Below are positions 21,396-31,854 of a stretch of DNA of 64,000 nucleotides, one piece after another. Position 1 is the stretch's first letter. The number at the start of each line of letters is the position of its first letter. The DNA comes from Ascarosepion bandense (Eukaryota; Mollusca; Cephalopoda; Sepiida; Sepiidae): contig JBBBDQ010001452.1 of assembly GCA_037127315.1 (NCBI GenBank), positions 1,031,001 to 1,095,000 of the forward strand. The letters are read 5' to 3'. Both the position numbers and the translations under genes were made by a program. The notes under the pieces are model-generated. The model ran no database searches, had not been told where the DNA came from, and worked only from the letters and a program-made list of their open reading frames with translations.

Positions 21396-22000
21396 GTTAC
21401 TATTATTTTATTAATAGCTTTATTCCATCTATTTATTGTTGCTTTGTATCCGAAGATTCCAGCTCTATACATTCTTCATTATTACTATTATTTTATTACT
21501 AGTTTTATTCTATCCTATAAATTTTGTTTTTTATCCCAACATTTTGGATCAAGACATTCTTCATAATTACTATTATTTTAGAACTAGATTTGTTTAATTT
21601 TTTTTATTGTAACTTTTTATCACAAAACTCTGGCGCAATACATTATTCATTTTCATTATTATTTCATTACTTGTTTTATTCCATTTCATTATTGTTACTT
21701 GTTTATCCCGATAGTCTGACACTATACACTCATTATTATAGATATTATTTTATAACTAGTGTTATTCTTTGTTATTTTTGTTGCTTTTTGTCCAAGCACT
21801 CTGGTGTAATATACACTCCACTATTAGTAATATTTATTTACTAGTTATAGTCCATCTTATTTTTTATTCTAACACTCTGGCGCAATACACTCTTTATTAT
21901 TATAATTATTTTATTACCAGTTTTATTTTAGTCATTGTTGCTTTTTATACTTACACTGACGCAATACACTCTTTATTTTTACTATTACTTTAATACAAGT
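21396..22000 (+). repeat. Diverged 86-bp satellite units
   Basis: Units of about 80-100 bp with TTATTGTTGCTTTTTATCC, AACACTCTGGCGCAATACAC and TTCATTATTACTATTATTTT continue beyond the RTE. They are much more diverged than the array to the left. Open frames here are satellite artefacts. Confidence 0.8.
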
Positions 22001-22404
22001 TTTTCAAGATCCCATTCACGTCCAGACGAAAGAGCATTGATCTAACTACAATGAGACCGCCTAAAACTACGACGTTACTGTCTACAGAAAGAACTAAATT
22101 CTACCTATCTTCTTTATTCACGTTACTACTGCACATAGACATACAAAGATAACCACGTTTGATCGTTCTTACATACGTGTCCGAAACAGTTTATATTCTT
22201 TCAAAGAAATTTATTAATATCCACAAAATGTCTTTACTCGTTCAATACATTCAACCATCTTGATGTATACTTGTTATATAAAATGAGAAATGGAAAAATT
22301 ATATAAGAGGTTATAGACTTACTCGAGACAATGCCAAAAGAAAACTGTTACGATGAATTGAAAACGGCCATTATTAAACGAACCGGGATTTTAAACGAGA
22401 CGAT
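22001..22404. other. Unassigned spacer
   Basis: No gene or repeat recognised between the satellite and the GGTACC copy C. Confidence 0.4.
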
Positions 22405-22690
22405 GTTGAGTAGAAACCTCCACTCCTTTTCGATAGCTAACTTTTAAATTGTATTTTTGAAAATGAAAAAAAAAAATCGTTCTTGAAACTTTTGCTTTGG
22501 TTTTAATTGAAAGCTAAATGATTAATTAGTAAGGAAAAATACACTGGAGTATTTCAAACGGAAATTTTATTGATTTGAATCTAACATTTTGAGATTTTTT
22601 TTTTAATTTTTGATTTTCATCCGCCATTTTTGAGCGAATTTAATGTTAATCTGATTTACATAGTTATTACTTATTTATAGCATGAAATTT
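22405..22690 (-). mobile_element. GGTACC-family element, copy C (terminal 285 bp)
   Basis: It begins GAAACCTCCACTCCTTTTCG, the inverted right end with GGTACC mutated. It continues with TTGGTTTTAATTGAAAGCTA and ATTTATAGCATGAAATTTAG, as in copy D. It is cut off where the Gypsy-2 protease region starts. Confidence 0.65.
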
Positions 22691-22769
22691 AGAATAAAAC
22701 TATTTTTAAACACAGAATTGAAAAATTCCAACCAGTAGAGACGATAACTGTTGCAAAAGGATCCTCTGT

Positions 22770-23070
22770 TTTATAACGTGGATAGAAATCACCAATATAA
22801 ATTTTAACAGACACCAGAGCGGAAATGAGTGTTTTACCACCAGGTAAAAAATAGAATAAATAAAATAAAATAAAAAATAAAAATAAATTCCAAAAAATTT
22901 CAAAACTAAAAACTTCAAACGGACAATTTACAAAAATTAATACTTTAGTGAAAAAGTAGTGAACATCGACTTGGCGAAATTTTCTGTGGTTTTTCACCCA
23001 GTCCAACGTTTCCATACCAATATTAGGTGCTGACTTTTTATCTAGATTTATCTTATTGGTCAACGTGACC
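22770..23070 (+). pseudogene. Gypsy-2 protease relic
   Basis: A plus-strand frame reads FYNVDRNHQYKF and then LTDTRAEMSVLPPG at about 22,804-22,845. This is the aspartic protease active site with DTG changed to DTR. The distal conserved box SIPILGADFLSRF lies at about 23,000-23,045. An A-rich insertion at about 22,850-22,890 disrupts the middle. It belongs to a Gypsy family different from Gypsy-1. Confidence 0.72.
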
Positions 23071-23229
23071 ACTCATTCCCTTGTTGAAAATATGACGGAA
23101 CATCTTGTGAGAGGAATTTGTACCCGATACCAGTAACCTGGAATTAGTACTGCCCTACCACTAGATAACGGTATTAAGGAATTAATACAACGATATATGA
23201 AAATTACTCAACCTTTTAAAAACACAGTG

Positions 23230-23690
23230 CCAAACACCTTATAAAAATTACAGGATCACCGACACATTTTACGCCAAGACGATTAAAACATGGCAAATAT
23301 AAAATAACCAAGGCAGAGTTCCAGCAAATGTTACTGTTGGGAAACATGCATCCATCCAAATGCACATGGTCATCATCTTTGCACATGGGTCAAAAACCAA
23401 CACGACAGCATGGCGTCCATGTGGCAATATCCGTAGATTGAACGCTAAAACTATCCCTGATAGATAGACGATCCCACATATATACGATGTTGCAAGAGGT
23501 CTCCAAAGCACTTTTATTTTCTGGAAGCTAAACATGTTGAATGCGCATTACTAAGCACCAGATTCCGAGGAGAACAGCAACAAAACTTCTCTGATAACAC
23601 CGTTCGGATTATACGTGAGAATGCCTTTTTATTGACGTGACAGCTGGAGGATGTCAAACAGAACATGAGTGTATTAAATAACTGTATTCT
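23230..23690 (+). pseudogene. Gypsy-2 reverse transcriptase N-terminal relic
   Basis: Frames read TGSPTHFTPRRLKHGKY, MHPSKCTWSSSLHMGQKPTR and, with frameshifts, RRLNAKTIPDR-like and HIYDVARGL, followed by LNMLNA. These are the fingers/palm start of a Gypsy reverse transcriptase. The segment ends before the YxDD box and is followed by RTE sequence. Downstream Gypsy-2 pieces at 28.9-32.0 kb continue in protein order on the same strand. It has several stops and is dead. Confidence 0.8.
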
Positions 23691-24190
23691 AGAAGTGTGC
23701 AAAACTCGATGGCCAAAAAACAAATTTCGTTAGTGGCAACCACAGGATAATATACGCAGTCAGCAAAAATTGTGAAAAGGAAATCGGCTTGATACTGGAC
23801 AGAGACCTGAAGAACTGCGACTTAGGGTGCTGCCAGTTATGTGAAAGCGTTCTCATGGTCAAACTGAAAGGAGGGCCCTTCATCATTGCGGTTATAGTAG
23901 TGTGTGGCCTGACAACACAAAGCACTGAGGCGGAAATAGAATCTTTCTACTTCACACTGGATAGCACCAAAGCTCAGTGAAAATCGCAAGAAATTAGAAT
24001 AATCATGGGGGAAAGCTGAATGCCAAAGCAGGTAAGGAGACGGCAGGGGTAACAGTTGGCAATTTCGGTTTAAGAAAATTGCAATGACCGAGGAGAAAAA
24101 TAAGTTCAATGGTGCACAGCGAATGGCCAGGTGATAACCAACACTTGGTTTCAAGAACACCTAAGACGAGTTTGAACATACAGACGTCCA
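23691..24190 (+). pseudogene. RTE-1 endonuclease domain fragment
   Basis: The encoded stretch matches an apurinic-type endonuclease of RTE LINEs, which nicks target DNA for target-primed reverse transcription. Visible segments are EKEIGLILDRDLKNCDLGCC, MVKLKGGPFIIAVIVV, STEAEIESFYFTLDS, IRIIMGES and ITNTWFQEHLRR. A long open stretch at 23,789-23,980 is followed by stops. The N-terminus is missing. It breaks off at about 24,190, where an opposite-strand RTE copy is inserted, and resumes at about 24,800. Confidence 0.8.
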
Positions 24191-24214
24191 GGAAGAGACA
24201 AAAATATCAAAATT

Positions 24215-24790
24215 GATTCATCTTCTATGTGCTCTATCCTTTCAGGACGTAGGCGATTATGGCCATCCACATTTCTCAAACCCTGGTGGCTCTTAGCACA
24301 CTTTCTCCTGTAACATCTCGCAACCCCCGTTCTGTCATCCACCTGCTCAGGCCCTTCAAATATGTTATCCGCTGCTTTTCCCTGTCTCTTTTCCTTCTAT
24401 CTGGCCTGTTAGTATCAGGTTCTCCAAGCCCTCCTTACTCATTGCATGTCCCAGGAACTTTAGCTGTCTCTTCCTGATGCTCAGTATTAATTTCCTTTTC
24501 GTATTCATCCTTTCCAAAACCTCCTCATTGCTCACATGCTCGATCCATGATATCCGCATCATCCTTCTGTAGAACCACATTTCAGCTGCTTCAAGGGTTT
24601 TCTTCATCTTTATTGATATTGTCCAACATTCACTGCCATAATGAAGAAAGAACATCACCTAGCAATCTAGTACTCTCTTCTGTGTTTCTAGTGAAAGTTT
24701 TCTGTGTCTTATACCTTACTCAGCTTCCGGAACGCCTTCTTCCCCATGCCAATTCGCCTTCGGTTCTCTTTGCCACACTTTCCGTTTTCT
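24215..24790 (-). pseudogene. RTE-2, 5'-truncated, inserted into RTE-1
   Basis: The minus strand encodes the reverse transcriptase C-terminal region: LEAAEMWFYRRMMRISWIEH, VSNEEVLERMNTKRKL, RKRQLKFLGHAMSKEG and LENLILTGQIEG. The short 3' end lies near 24,215. It is almost the same as the 20.8-kb copy in content. Frame breaks are few, so it is a fairly recent insertion. Confidence 0.85.
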
Positions 24791-24799
24791 GAAATTATA

Positions 24800-25850
24800 T
24801 TTCAATAAACAAGAGATTCTGGTGGGCAGCTGTTTCTTGTAAAAATTATTCAATTACCGACTGTGGAAGCGACCACCTGCCGGTTATATGCAAACTAAAA
24901 ATGAAACTGCGAAGAATGAAGAAATCCAGTGCAGTACACTGACTGAAATACAACAGACCAGTGAATGGCCTCAAACGTCAGGAAAAATACACGGATAGAG
25001 TTAAAAACATATACAAGGGACAAACTGGGAACAGAAACTGAAAATGGGACGCACGAAGAGAAATGACCTCAGCCAAAGGAAAACAGACGTAGAAAGAAAA
25101 ATGAGTGGATCATAGATTAAATTCTCGATATGACGCAAAAGAGACAGAAAACAATGCCAAGGTATGGAACGGAATACAGAAAACTACAGAAGGATATAAG
25201 GAGCAAATGCAGACTGGCAAATGAGGATCGGCTCAATAAGAAATGCGCAGAAATAGAGAGATTGAGCATGAACCATAATAGAGACCTGCATAAAAAAATA
25301 AGAGAACTCACAAAACAAAAAACATGCTCTTCAACGGGATGCATAAAATCCACGAATGGATTAGAGAAGGAGAAAATACTTCAATGATGAGAAGAATATA
25401 TAGGAGATCTCTTTCACGACAAGAGAGATCAACCGACAATATACAGAAATACTGACGGATCAGAAATATTAAAATCCAAAGTGAAAGCTGTACTAGCCAA
25501 ACTGAATAGGAATAAAACAGCTTGTTCAGATGGCATTGTAATAGAGATGTTGGTAGTCTTAGACGATTTAGGCGTAGAAAAAAATAATCACAGAAATTTT
25601 AAATGAAATCTACAACAGTGGCGAAATCCCGGCGGACCTAAGCAGATCGATTTTCATAGTACTGCTTAAGAAGCCAGGTGCAAACGGATGTGAACGCCAC
25701 CGAGCAATCAGCTTAAAGATTCACGTGACAAAATTCATCATACGAATTCTGATCAATAGAGCGCAAGACAGAATCAGACCGGAAATAGAAGAACAGTGCT
25801 TTTTTTCAAGGACACTGGAATAAGCAACACAATATTTATTAATTTATTTT
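24800..25850 (+). pseudogene. RTE-1 continuation: endonuclease end to RT start
   Basis: It resumes with the endonuclease C-terminal DCGSDHLPVICKLKMKLRRM. Next comes an open linker region: MPRYGTEYRKLQKDIRSKC, then LNKKCAEIERL and CSSTGCIKSTNGLEKEK. The reverse transcriptase start follows: EILKSKVKAVLAKLNRNKTA, then, with frameshifts, SDGIVIEMLVVLDDLG. Near 25,720-25,800, ILINRAQDRIRPEIEEQC is visible. It stops before motif A (the first catalytic aspartate) and is non-functional. Confidence 0.82.
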
Positions 25851-25874
25851 ACTTAAACTCTTTCTTTTTTTCTA

Positions 25875-26540
25875 TGCGCCGTGTCCCTTCAGGACGTTGG
25901 CAATCGTGGCTTTCCACAATTTCCTCTCCTTTGTAGCTCTTTACAATTTTTTTTTATCTTTCGTAAACCTTGTTCCAACATTCATTTATTCCAGCTCATT
26001 CTTCTTCTGTGCCTTCAGTAAATTGGCGATCATGGCTCTCCACAATTTCCTGCTCTTTGTAGCTTTTAAGAAAGTTTAACTTTTCGTTATCTCTCCTAAA
26101 CCTTTTTCTGCCATCCATAAACTCATCATCCAAATTCTGATTAATAAGGCTCGTAGCGGAATCAGACCGGAAGCAGGACAAGAACAGTACCATTTCGTCA
26201 AAGACATTGGGACAAGGAACAGAAAATTTATGCTTAGAATGCCACCAGAAAGGGCAGTAGAAACGCAGAATGACGTGTACCTGTGTTTCACTGACTACGC
26301 AAAGTCTATCGACAAAGTACGTCGCAAAGACCTGATAGAGATGCTCGGCAACCTTGGCAAATTCCGGAAAGACCTTTGAATAATCAATAATATCTACCCG
26401 CAGCAAACTGCCTTCATACGGACAGGAAACAGTTCAGCAGATACACAAATATATAAAGGGGTGCAAGACAAGAATATGTCTTCTCACCCGATCTTTTTAA
26501 CCAATGAGACAATATTCCGGAAAGTCTTTAAAGTAACCAA
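25875..26540. pseudogene. RTE-3: minus-strand 3' modules joined to a plus-strand RT segment
   Basis: 25,875-26,104 holds two diverged RTE 3' modules on the minus strand. From 26,107 the plus strand instead encodes an RT segment: KLIIQILINKARSGIRPEAG, PPERAVETQNDVYLCFTDYA (motif A region, FTDYAKSIDKV), IEMLGNLGKFRKDL and QQTAFIRTGNSSADTQIY. Opposite orientations of the 3' end and the upstream part are what twin priming produces in LINE insertions. The junction at about 26,105 is duplicated at 29.3 kb. Confidence 0.72.
25953..26344 (+). repeat. Inverted duplication, arm 1
   Basis: The reverse complement of this 392-bp segment occurs at 29,157-29,550. By eye the two differ at only a few positions (for example GTCTATCGAC against GTTTATCGAC), roughly 98% identity. 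It spans the RTE-3 strand-switch junction. Confidence 0.93.
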
Positions 26541-26544
26541 GAAA

Positions 26545-27292
26545 AAAATCGAATATTGTTGTCCTATCTGGTCAGGCATCCCTGCTATTCATCTCGGGAT
26601 TTTCGACAGGATCCTGCAATGTGATCGATCCCGACCTGACAGTTCGACTCCAGTCATTTTCTCAACGACAGGATGCGACTTCTCTCTGTCTCTTCTACAT
26701 TTTCACGGCTTCTGCTCCGACGAGCTTATCTTCCTGGTGCCTCTCTGTATGAATTTACTCGAGCAACCAGACTTGCAACAAGATCTCACCCTTTTACAGT
26801 TAAAACAACCAAATGCAGACTTACTTCTACTCTAATAGCTTCTTTCCTCGCACTTCCTGCCTATGGAACTCCCTTCCGTATACTTGCTTCCCTGATAGCT
26901 ACAATTTCGAAGAGTTTAAATGCAACGTCAATTGCCATCTCTTATCCCTTTCACTCGTATTCTTCTCTTATCTTTTCTCTGACACCCCCTGTATCTTGTT
27001 CTTCTCCCTTTTCACTCTACTCTCACGTAACTTTGTTCCCATCAGTATTCCCTTCCTTCTCTTACCCATTCTCTGACATCCCCTGTATCTTGTTTTTCTC
27101 CCTTTTCACTCTACTCTCACGTAACACACTTCACACCAGTATTCCCATCCGTCTCTTAACCTACTCTGACATCCCCTGTAACCGGTTCCTCTTTCTCTTC
27201 GCTTTCCTCTTATGTAATCTCCTACTCTCCTCATATGTAGCCCCTGCGCATCAGTAGCGGTACTGCCTAGCTTGGGGTGAAACGATTATAAA
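26545..27292 (+). pseudogene. Jockey-like LINE C-terminus and 3' UTR (copy 1)
   Basis: It encodes the C-terminal region of a jockey-clade-like reverse transcriptase: IEYCCPIWSGIPAIHL, then HFHGFCSDEL in shifting frames, and NSFFPRTSCLWNSLPYTCFP. An untranslated C/T-rich region with internal repeats of TGACACCCCCTGTA and CCTTTTCACTCTACTC follows. It ends at the family terminus GCTTGGGGTGAAACGATTAT at about 27,270-27,289. Frames are broken. It lies between two RTE fragments. Confidence 0.82.
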
Positions 27293-27299
27293 AACAAAG

Positions 27300-28270
27300 A
27301 AAAAAAAACTCTACTGGCAGCAAACTGTTTGCATACGGACAAGAAACGAGTTCAGCAAATACACAAAGATAGAAAAGTGTGTAAGACAAGGATGTATCTT
27401 CTCACCAGATCTATTCAAGTAATACAACGAGACAATTCTGAGAGCTCTAGAAGTACTGCCAGTATACGTCATTGGGGACCGAAATCTGAACAATATAAGA
27501 TATGCAGATGACACAGTGCTGATAGAAAGTATATAAAAAAAAACTACAGGACGTTTTACGGGAAACAGTTAAAGAAAGCGGAAAGAAATGACTACTTATA
27601 AACTATAAGAAAACAGATTCCATGGTAATCGGTGAAAAGAGCCGAACATGCCAACTATAAGTTGGCGATGTTAAAATCAAACGGTTGCTGGAATTTAAAT
27701 ACCTTGGAATTGTTTTAACAGAAAACGGAAAGTTCAATACGGAGATCCAAAGGGGTATTTGCATAGCCAAGGTGTTTTCTAGAAGCTGAGTAAAGTATTA
27801 AGAGACAGGACAATTTCACTGGAAACAAAGAAAAGAGTTGTGGATTAGTATGTGATGTCTGTCCTTCAGTATGGCAACGAATGCTGGATAATCTTATCAA
27901 ATATGAAAGAAAGACTTGAAGTAACCGAAATGCGGTTCTACAGAAGCATGCTGAGGATATAATAGACAGAATACATGAGCAACGACGAGGTTTTGGAGAG
28001 GATGGATACAAGAAGAAAACTTATACTTAACATCAGGAAAAGTCAGCTGAAGTTTTTAGGACATGTAATGAGAAAGGAAGGCTTGGAGAACCTGATGGAC
28101 GGATAAGAGGAGAAGAGAGACAAGGGAAAGAAACGCATGACATACTTGGTGGACTTAACCAGATAAATGTTGGAGCAGTGATTTAGTGGGAATCACAGGA
28201 GAAGTGGTATTAATAGCGACAAGGGATAGGGAAACGTGGAAGGCCATTATCGGCTACATAGATGATGTTT
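27300..28270 (+). pseudogene. RTE-4 reverse transcriptase, motif B to C-terminus
   Basis: It starts in the palm (QQTVCIRTRNEFSKYTK, VRQGCIFSPDLF) and reaches the catalytic box in NIRYADDTVLIES at about 27,493-27,530, with YADD intact. It continues through VMSVLQYGNECW, MSNDEVLERMDTRRKL, RKSQLKFLGHVMRKEG and a damaged C-terminus. Many stops interrupt it. Its N-terminal boundary overlaps the end of RTE-3 in content, so it is a different copy. Confidence 0.83.
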
Positions 28271-28304
28271 TACATTTACCAGACAAAACAATTACCAAAT
28301 TTCG

Positions 28305-28935
28305 CAAAGGCTCTAAAGGAGAATCTGCAATGTGATAGGTACCGATTTGACGGTTCGACTCCAGCCACTTTCTCACCGACGGGATGTGGCTTTCCTCTGT
28401 CTGTTCTATAAATATTTTCATGGCTTCTGCTCCGACGAACTTAAGTCACTGATGCCCCTGCCACAGGAGTTTACTCGTGCAACCAGACTGGCAACTGGGT
28501 CCTACCCATTCACAGTTAGATCAACCAAATGCAGCAGACAATTCTACTCCATCATATATAAATATTTTCATGGCTTCTGCTCTAACGAACTTAAGACTTC
28601 TTTCCTCGCATTTCCCGCCTATGAAACTCTCTTCCATATCTTTGCTTTCCTGACGGCTACAACCTCCAGGAAACTAAATGCAATATCAATAAACATTTCT
28701 TAACCACTTGACTCCAGTTCTTTCTACATCACCCTGTATATATTTGCCTTTCTCTCTACCTTTGCAATTGTCATCATACCTGTATTCCCATCCTTCTCTT
28801 GCTCCTTTCTCTGACACCTATTGTAACTGGTTCGTCTTTCGCTTTACTCTCCTCCAATCTAATCTTTTACTCCTATGTAGCCCCCTGCGCACCAGTGGCG
28901 TTACCGCCTTGCTTGGGGTGAAACGATTAAAAAAA
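28305..28935 (+). pseudogene. Jockey-like LINE C-terminus and 3' UTR (copy 2)
   Basis: It encodes DLTVRLQPLSHRRDVAFLCL, FYKYFHGFCSDELKSLMPLP and EFTRATRLATGSYPFTVRST. It then repeats the segment KYFHGFCS(D/N)ELK a second time (28,408 and 28,558), an internal duplication or template switch. A UTR follows, ending in CTTGGGGTGAAACGATTAAA at about 28,912-28,931. Confidence 0.82.
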
Positions 28936-28944
28936 AAACGTGTC

Positions 28945-29156
28945 ACTAAGACAACTGCGAATATTTATAGGCCTTATCAATTATTACAGGAAATTTATAC
29001 CCAATTGTTGAGCGGTACTATCATTCTTCAAAAATCTACTCAAGAACAAGACCAAAGATTTACGTTTTAGGAAAATACTCTTGCAGCATTCAGTAATGCC
29101 AAAACCGCTTTACTTAACTAAGCTGAATTACATCAAGGATAGCGAGGAAATTAAGC
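28945..29156 (+). pseudogene. Gypsy-2 reverse transcriptase C-terminal relic
   Basis: The frame reads NIYRPYQLLQEIYTQLLSG and later ENTLAAFSNAKTALLN, the Gypsy linker just ahead of RNase H. It is cut at 29,157 by the inverted RTE arm and continues at 29,551. Confidence 0.75.
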
Positions 29157-29550
29157 GTCTCTATTAGGTCTTTGCGACGTACTTTGTCGATAAACTTTGC
29201 GTAGTCAATGAAACACAGGTACACGTCATTCTGCGTTTCTACTACCCTTTCTGGTGGCATTCTAAGCATAAATTTTCTGTTCCTTGTCCCAATGTCTTTG
29301 ACGAAATGGTACTGTTCTTGTCCTGCTTCCGGTCTGATTCCGCTACGAGCCTTATTAATCAGAATTTGGATGATGAGTTTATGGATGGCAGAAAAAGGTT
29401 TAGGAGAGATAACGAAAAGTTAAACTTTCTTAAAAGCTACAAAGAGCAGGAAATTGTGGAGAGCCATGATCGCCAATTTACTGAAGGCACAGAAGAAGAA
29501 TGAGCTGGAATAAATGAATGTTGGAACAAGGTTTAGGAAAGATAAAAAAA
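29157..29550 (-). repeat. Inverted duplication, arm 2, inside Gypsy-2
   Basis: This is the reverse complement of 25,953-26,344, carrying the RT segment (here minus) and the RTE 3' module (here plus). Gypsy-2 coding sequence lies immediately on both sides, so this is an insertion of about 394 bp into Gypsy-2. No obvious target duplication was found. Confidence 0.92.
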
Positions 29551-30060
29551 TCATCACAACAAATGCTTCGTCAACAGCTGTGGGTGCAGTTATCCACCCA
29601 ATTTCGAACAAACAAATCACACTCATATATTTCTTCTCTACTAGACTAAATAAAGCACAAATTAGTTACAGCACCTTTTTCTAGGGAGCTATTAGCAATA
29701 TAACTTCCATCAATCATAATATATTTCTTCTCCGTTAAACAAAATAGGGCACTAATTTAAGTACAACACTTTTTCTAGGAGTTTATTAGCAGTATAACTT
29801 TCCATCAATCATTCTCAACACCTTCTGGAGGGCTTACAAACCATAAAACATTAATATATGCATTACACGCAGATACTGACAAATATAATCCACGGGAAAT
29901 CGGACATCTGGATTACATTTCGCAATTCTCTTCAGACATCAGATATGTGACAGGCCAAGAAAATATAGTAGCAGATACACTATCACATTCCACAATTGCT
30001 TCTTTAGATTCTAGTTCTTTAAATCTCGAATTAATTGCTAAAGACTTAATCACGAAAACT
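29551..30060 (+). pseudogene. Gypsy-2 RNase H relic
   Basis: TTNASSTAVGAVIHPISNKQ, the RNase H start, is followed by IYFFSTRLNKAQISYSTFF. After frame changes come ALHADTDKYNPREI-like and HLDYISQFSSDIRYVTGQEN, near 29,860-29,965. This part would hydrolyse the RNA strand during reverse transcription. A duplicated segment (ATATTTCTTCTC... and AGTATAACTT...) at about 29,620 and 29,720 breaks it. Confidence 0.8.
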
Positions 30061-30679
30061 TGACCACAAGAAGTATAACAAAACACACCATTAAAATTAG
30101 TTCAACTACCTGTTTCATTAAGTGATACAAAATTTTATTGCGAGATCTCATAAACTCAAACTCGGCCTTACATAATATCAAAGTTGAGACAGCAAATATT
30201 CTAACATTCTGATAAATTGTCGTAACCAGGAAAACGTGCAACTGTGAGGTCAGTTACGGAACGTTTTGTCTGGCCAGCAGGTCAACCGATATATTAAATT
30301 CGATAAAAAACTTTGCTTATCATTCTGTTATTGTGCCCTTCTACGAGGAATGAATTCTTCCTCTTTTTATATATAATTACCTACGTGACTTTTGGTAGGC
30401 AGTTAGGAAGCAGTTAGGTGCGCAGTTAAAGCCAGCTACGATTCAGGCAATAAGCAGCGTAACTGTACCGTGCGAACTTTACTTATTTCTATTTACTTAA
30501 TTACTAACATTTACGTTGTACATAAGTTCTTGTTATTCTAATACACTGTTTGAACCTACCTTGTGTGTTCCGTGTCTTACTTCCGGCCAAACCGGTCACT
30601 ACAAAATGGCGGCGAAGCTTCGCCAGAATAACACCACAAAAAATTGGCGACGAAGATCCACAACACATTCCAGAAGAAC
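30061..30679 (+). other. Gypsy-2 inter-domain region with an LTR-like segment
   Basis: Weak Gypsy-like coding continues to about 30,300. From TGTTATTGTGCC (30,332) to GGTCACTACA (about 30,602) the sequence starts TG and ends CA. Shortly after comes AATTGGCGACGAAGATC, a motif often seen next to Gypsy primer-binding sites. This may be an LTR fragment from another Gypsy copy. It is tentative. Confidence 0.3.
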
Positions 30680-30958
30680 AACATAAATAACAAATTACCT
30701 GCAGGTACATTTAGCACACCAGACACACGATTCACAAACCTGCACGTTGATACTGTAGGACCCTTACCTAGTTCTAAAAAATATTCATTTATACTTACAA
30801 TCATAGAGATGTATACCCGGTAGCCTGCTGCAATAGCAATCAAAGATGCCACGGACGTAACAATAGTCAACCTTATCCTTAGTGATTGGATTGTAATATT
30901 TGGAGTCCCTTCAGTACTCATAAGAGACAGAGGAGATCAGTTCCAGTCTATAATTTTT
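30680..30958 (+). pseudogene. Gypsy-2 integrase core relic
   Basis: The frame gives TRFTNLHVDTVGPLPSSKKY, FILTIIEMYTR, AIAIKDATDVTIVN and IFGVPSVLIRDRGDQF. The VDTVGPLP and RDRGDQF boxes contain the first two catalytic acidic positions of a DDE integrase. The C-terminal side is cut by a jockey 3' end at about 30,959 and resumes after 31,345. Confidence 0.85.
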
Positions 30959-31340
30959 TTATAATCGTTTCACCCTGAGCAAGGCATTTCCGCTTATGCA
31001 CTATTGCGCAGAGGGTTATAGAGTGGTGAAAGGATGGTTAGATAGGAAAAGTCAGAGGAGGGTGATGAGCAGGTTGGGATACCGAGGTAGGGTTGGGTAG
31101 ATGGCGAGGTGTTGGAGAATAGATGCACAGGATTAGTGTGATAGGAGATTCAATACAGGCAGAGTGAGATACCGAGAATGAGGGTTGGGTAGATGGTGAG
31201 AGTGTTGGGAGAATAGATGCAAGTTAGTGTGATAGGAGGTGTCTAGACGGGTAAGGATACCGAGAATGAGGGTTGGGTAGATGGTGAGAGTGTTGGGAGA
31301 ATAGATGCAAGTTAGTGTGATAGGAGGTGTCTATTGACCT
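30959..31340 (-). mobile_element. Jockey-like LINE 3' end with a 90-bp triplication
   Basis: The minus-strand terminus (GCTCAGGGTGAAACGATTAT) is at 30,960-30,980, then UTR. Within it GGGTTGGGTAGATGG and ATAGATGC...GTTAGTGTGATAGGAG recur three times with about 90-bp spacing (near 31,089, 31,180 and 31,270). No coding part remains. It is inserted within Gypsy-2 integrase. Confidence 0.78.
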
Positions 31341-31532
31341 TACATTTAAACCCCTGGAGATTGTATTATTTAGAGTTCAATCCTCTACTCAGAACTAGAC
31401 GCATAAAAACGACAGCCTTGTGCAAATAGGATGGTAGAATGTTTCCACAGACAGTTAAAAGTAGCTCTTGCGATAAAAACGAAACAAAACTGATTGGGGA
31501 GATAATTTATCTCTGGTACTTTTATTAATCAG
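31341..31532 (+). pseudogene. Gypsy-2 integrase C-terminal part, before SINE
   Basis: The frame reads MVECFHRQLKVALAIKTK and NWGDNLSLVLLLIR. This is the integrase segment with the third catalytic glutamate region, here MVEC. The line stops at the SINE target site. Confidence 0.78.
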
Positions 31533-31839
31533 GTTGTGCGTTGTGGTGCAGTGGATATCGACTCAAAACGATAAATCGGGGAGCCGAGTTCGAATTCCAG
31601 TTGAATTCCTTGCATTCACTTACGGATAAATACCGTTGGGAAAGGTATTAATCCGTCTCTTCCCTCCAGTTATTGGTTAAATAACAGGACAGATTGGGTT
31701 CTATAGCCTTGGCTGACAAACAGTCTACCGCAGAAAGCAATGGCGATCTACTGCGGGATAATCTTCTCCCCAGTCAGGCATGTCTCTTACGAGACATGAT
31801 CACCCAAAGCGTGTATCACGTATGGCACTTAACTGGCTG
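31533..31839 (+). mobile_element. SINE-A with clear 15-bp target-site duplication
   Basis: A complete copy: head GTTGTGGTGCAGTGGATATC, B-box GAGTTCGAATTCC, body, and tail ending TTAACTGGCTG. It is flanked by ACTTTTATTAATCAG at 31,518-31,532 and 31,840-31,854, an exact 15-bp duplication. It lies within Gypsy-2 integrase coding sequence. It shows that the family starts at the tRNA head, without 5S. Confidence 0.93.
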
Positions 31840-31854
31840 ACTTTTATTAATCAG

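Noticed and set aside
25996..26406. 136-codon minus-strand frame repeated on plus at 29.2-29.5 kb
   Set aside because: The repetition is due to the inverted duplication of RTE pieces; the frame is antisense to the RT segment.
26673..27257. 194-codon Ser/Pro/Leu-rich open frame
   Set aside because: It is a shadow of the jockey-like C-terminus and pyrimidine-rich 3' UTR in a wrong frame.
30332..30602. A solo LTR
   Set aside because: TG...CA ends are visible but no target duplication or second LTR; kept only as a low-confidence note.
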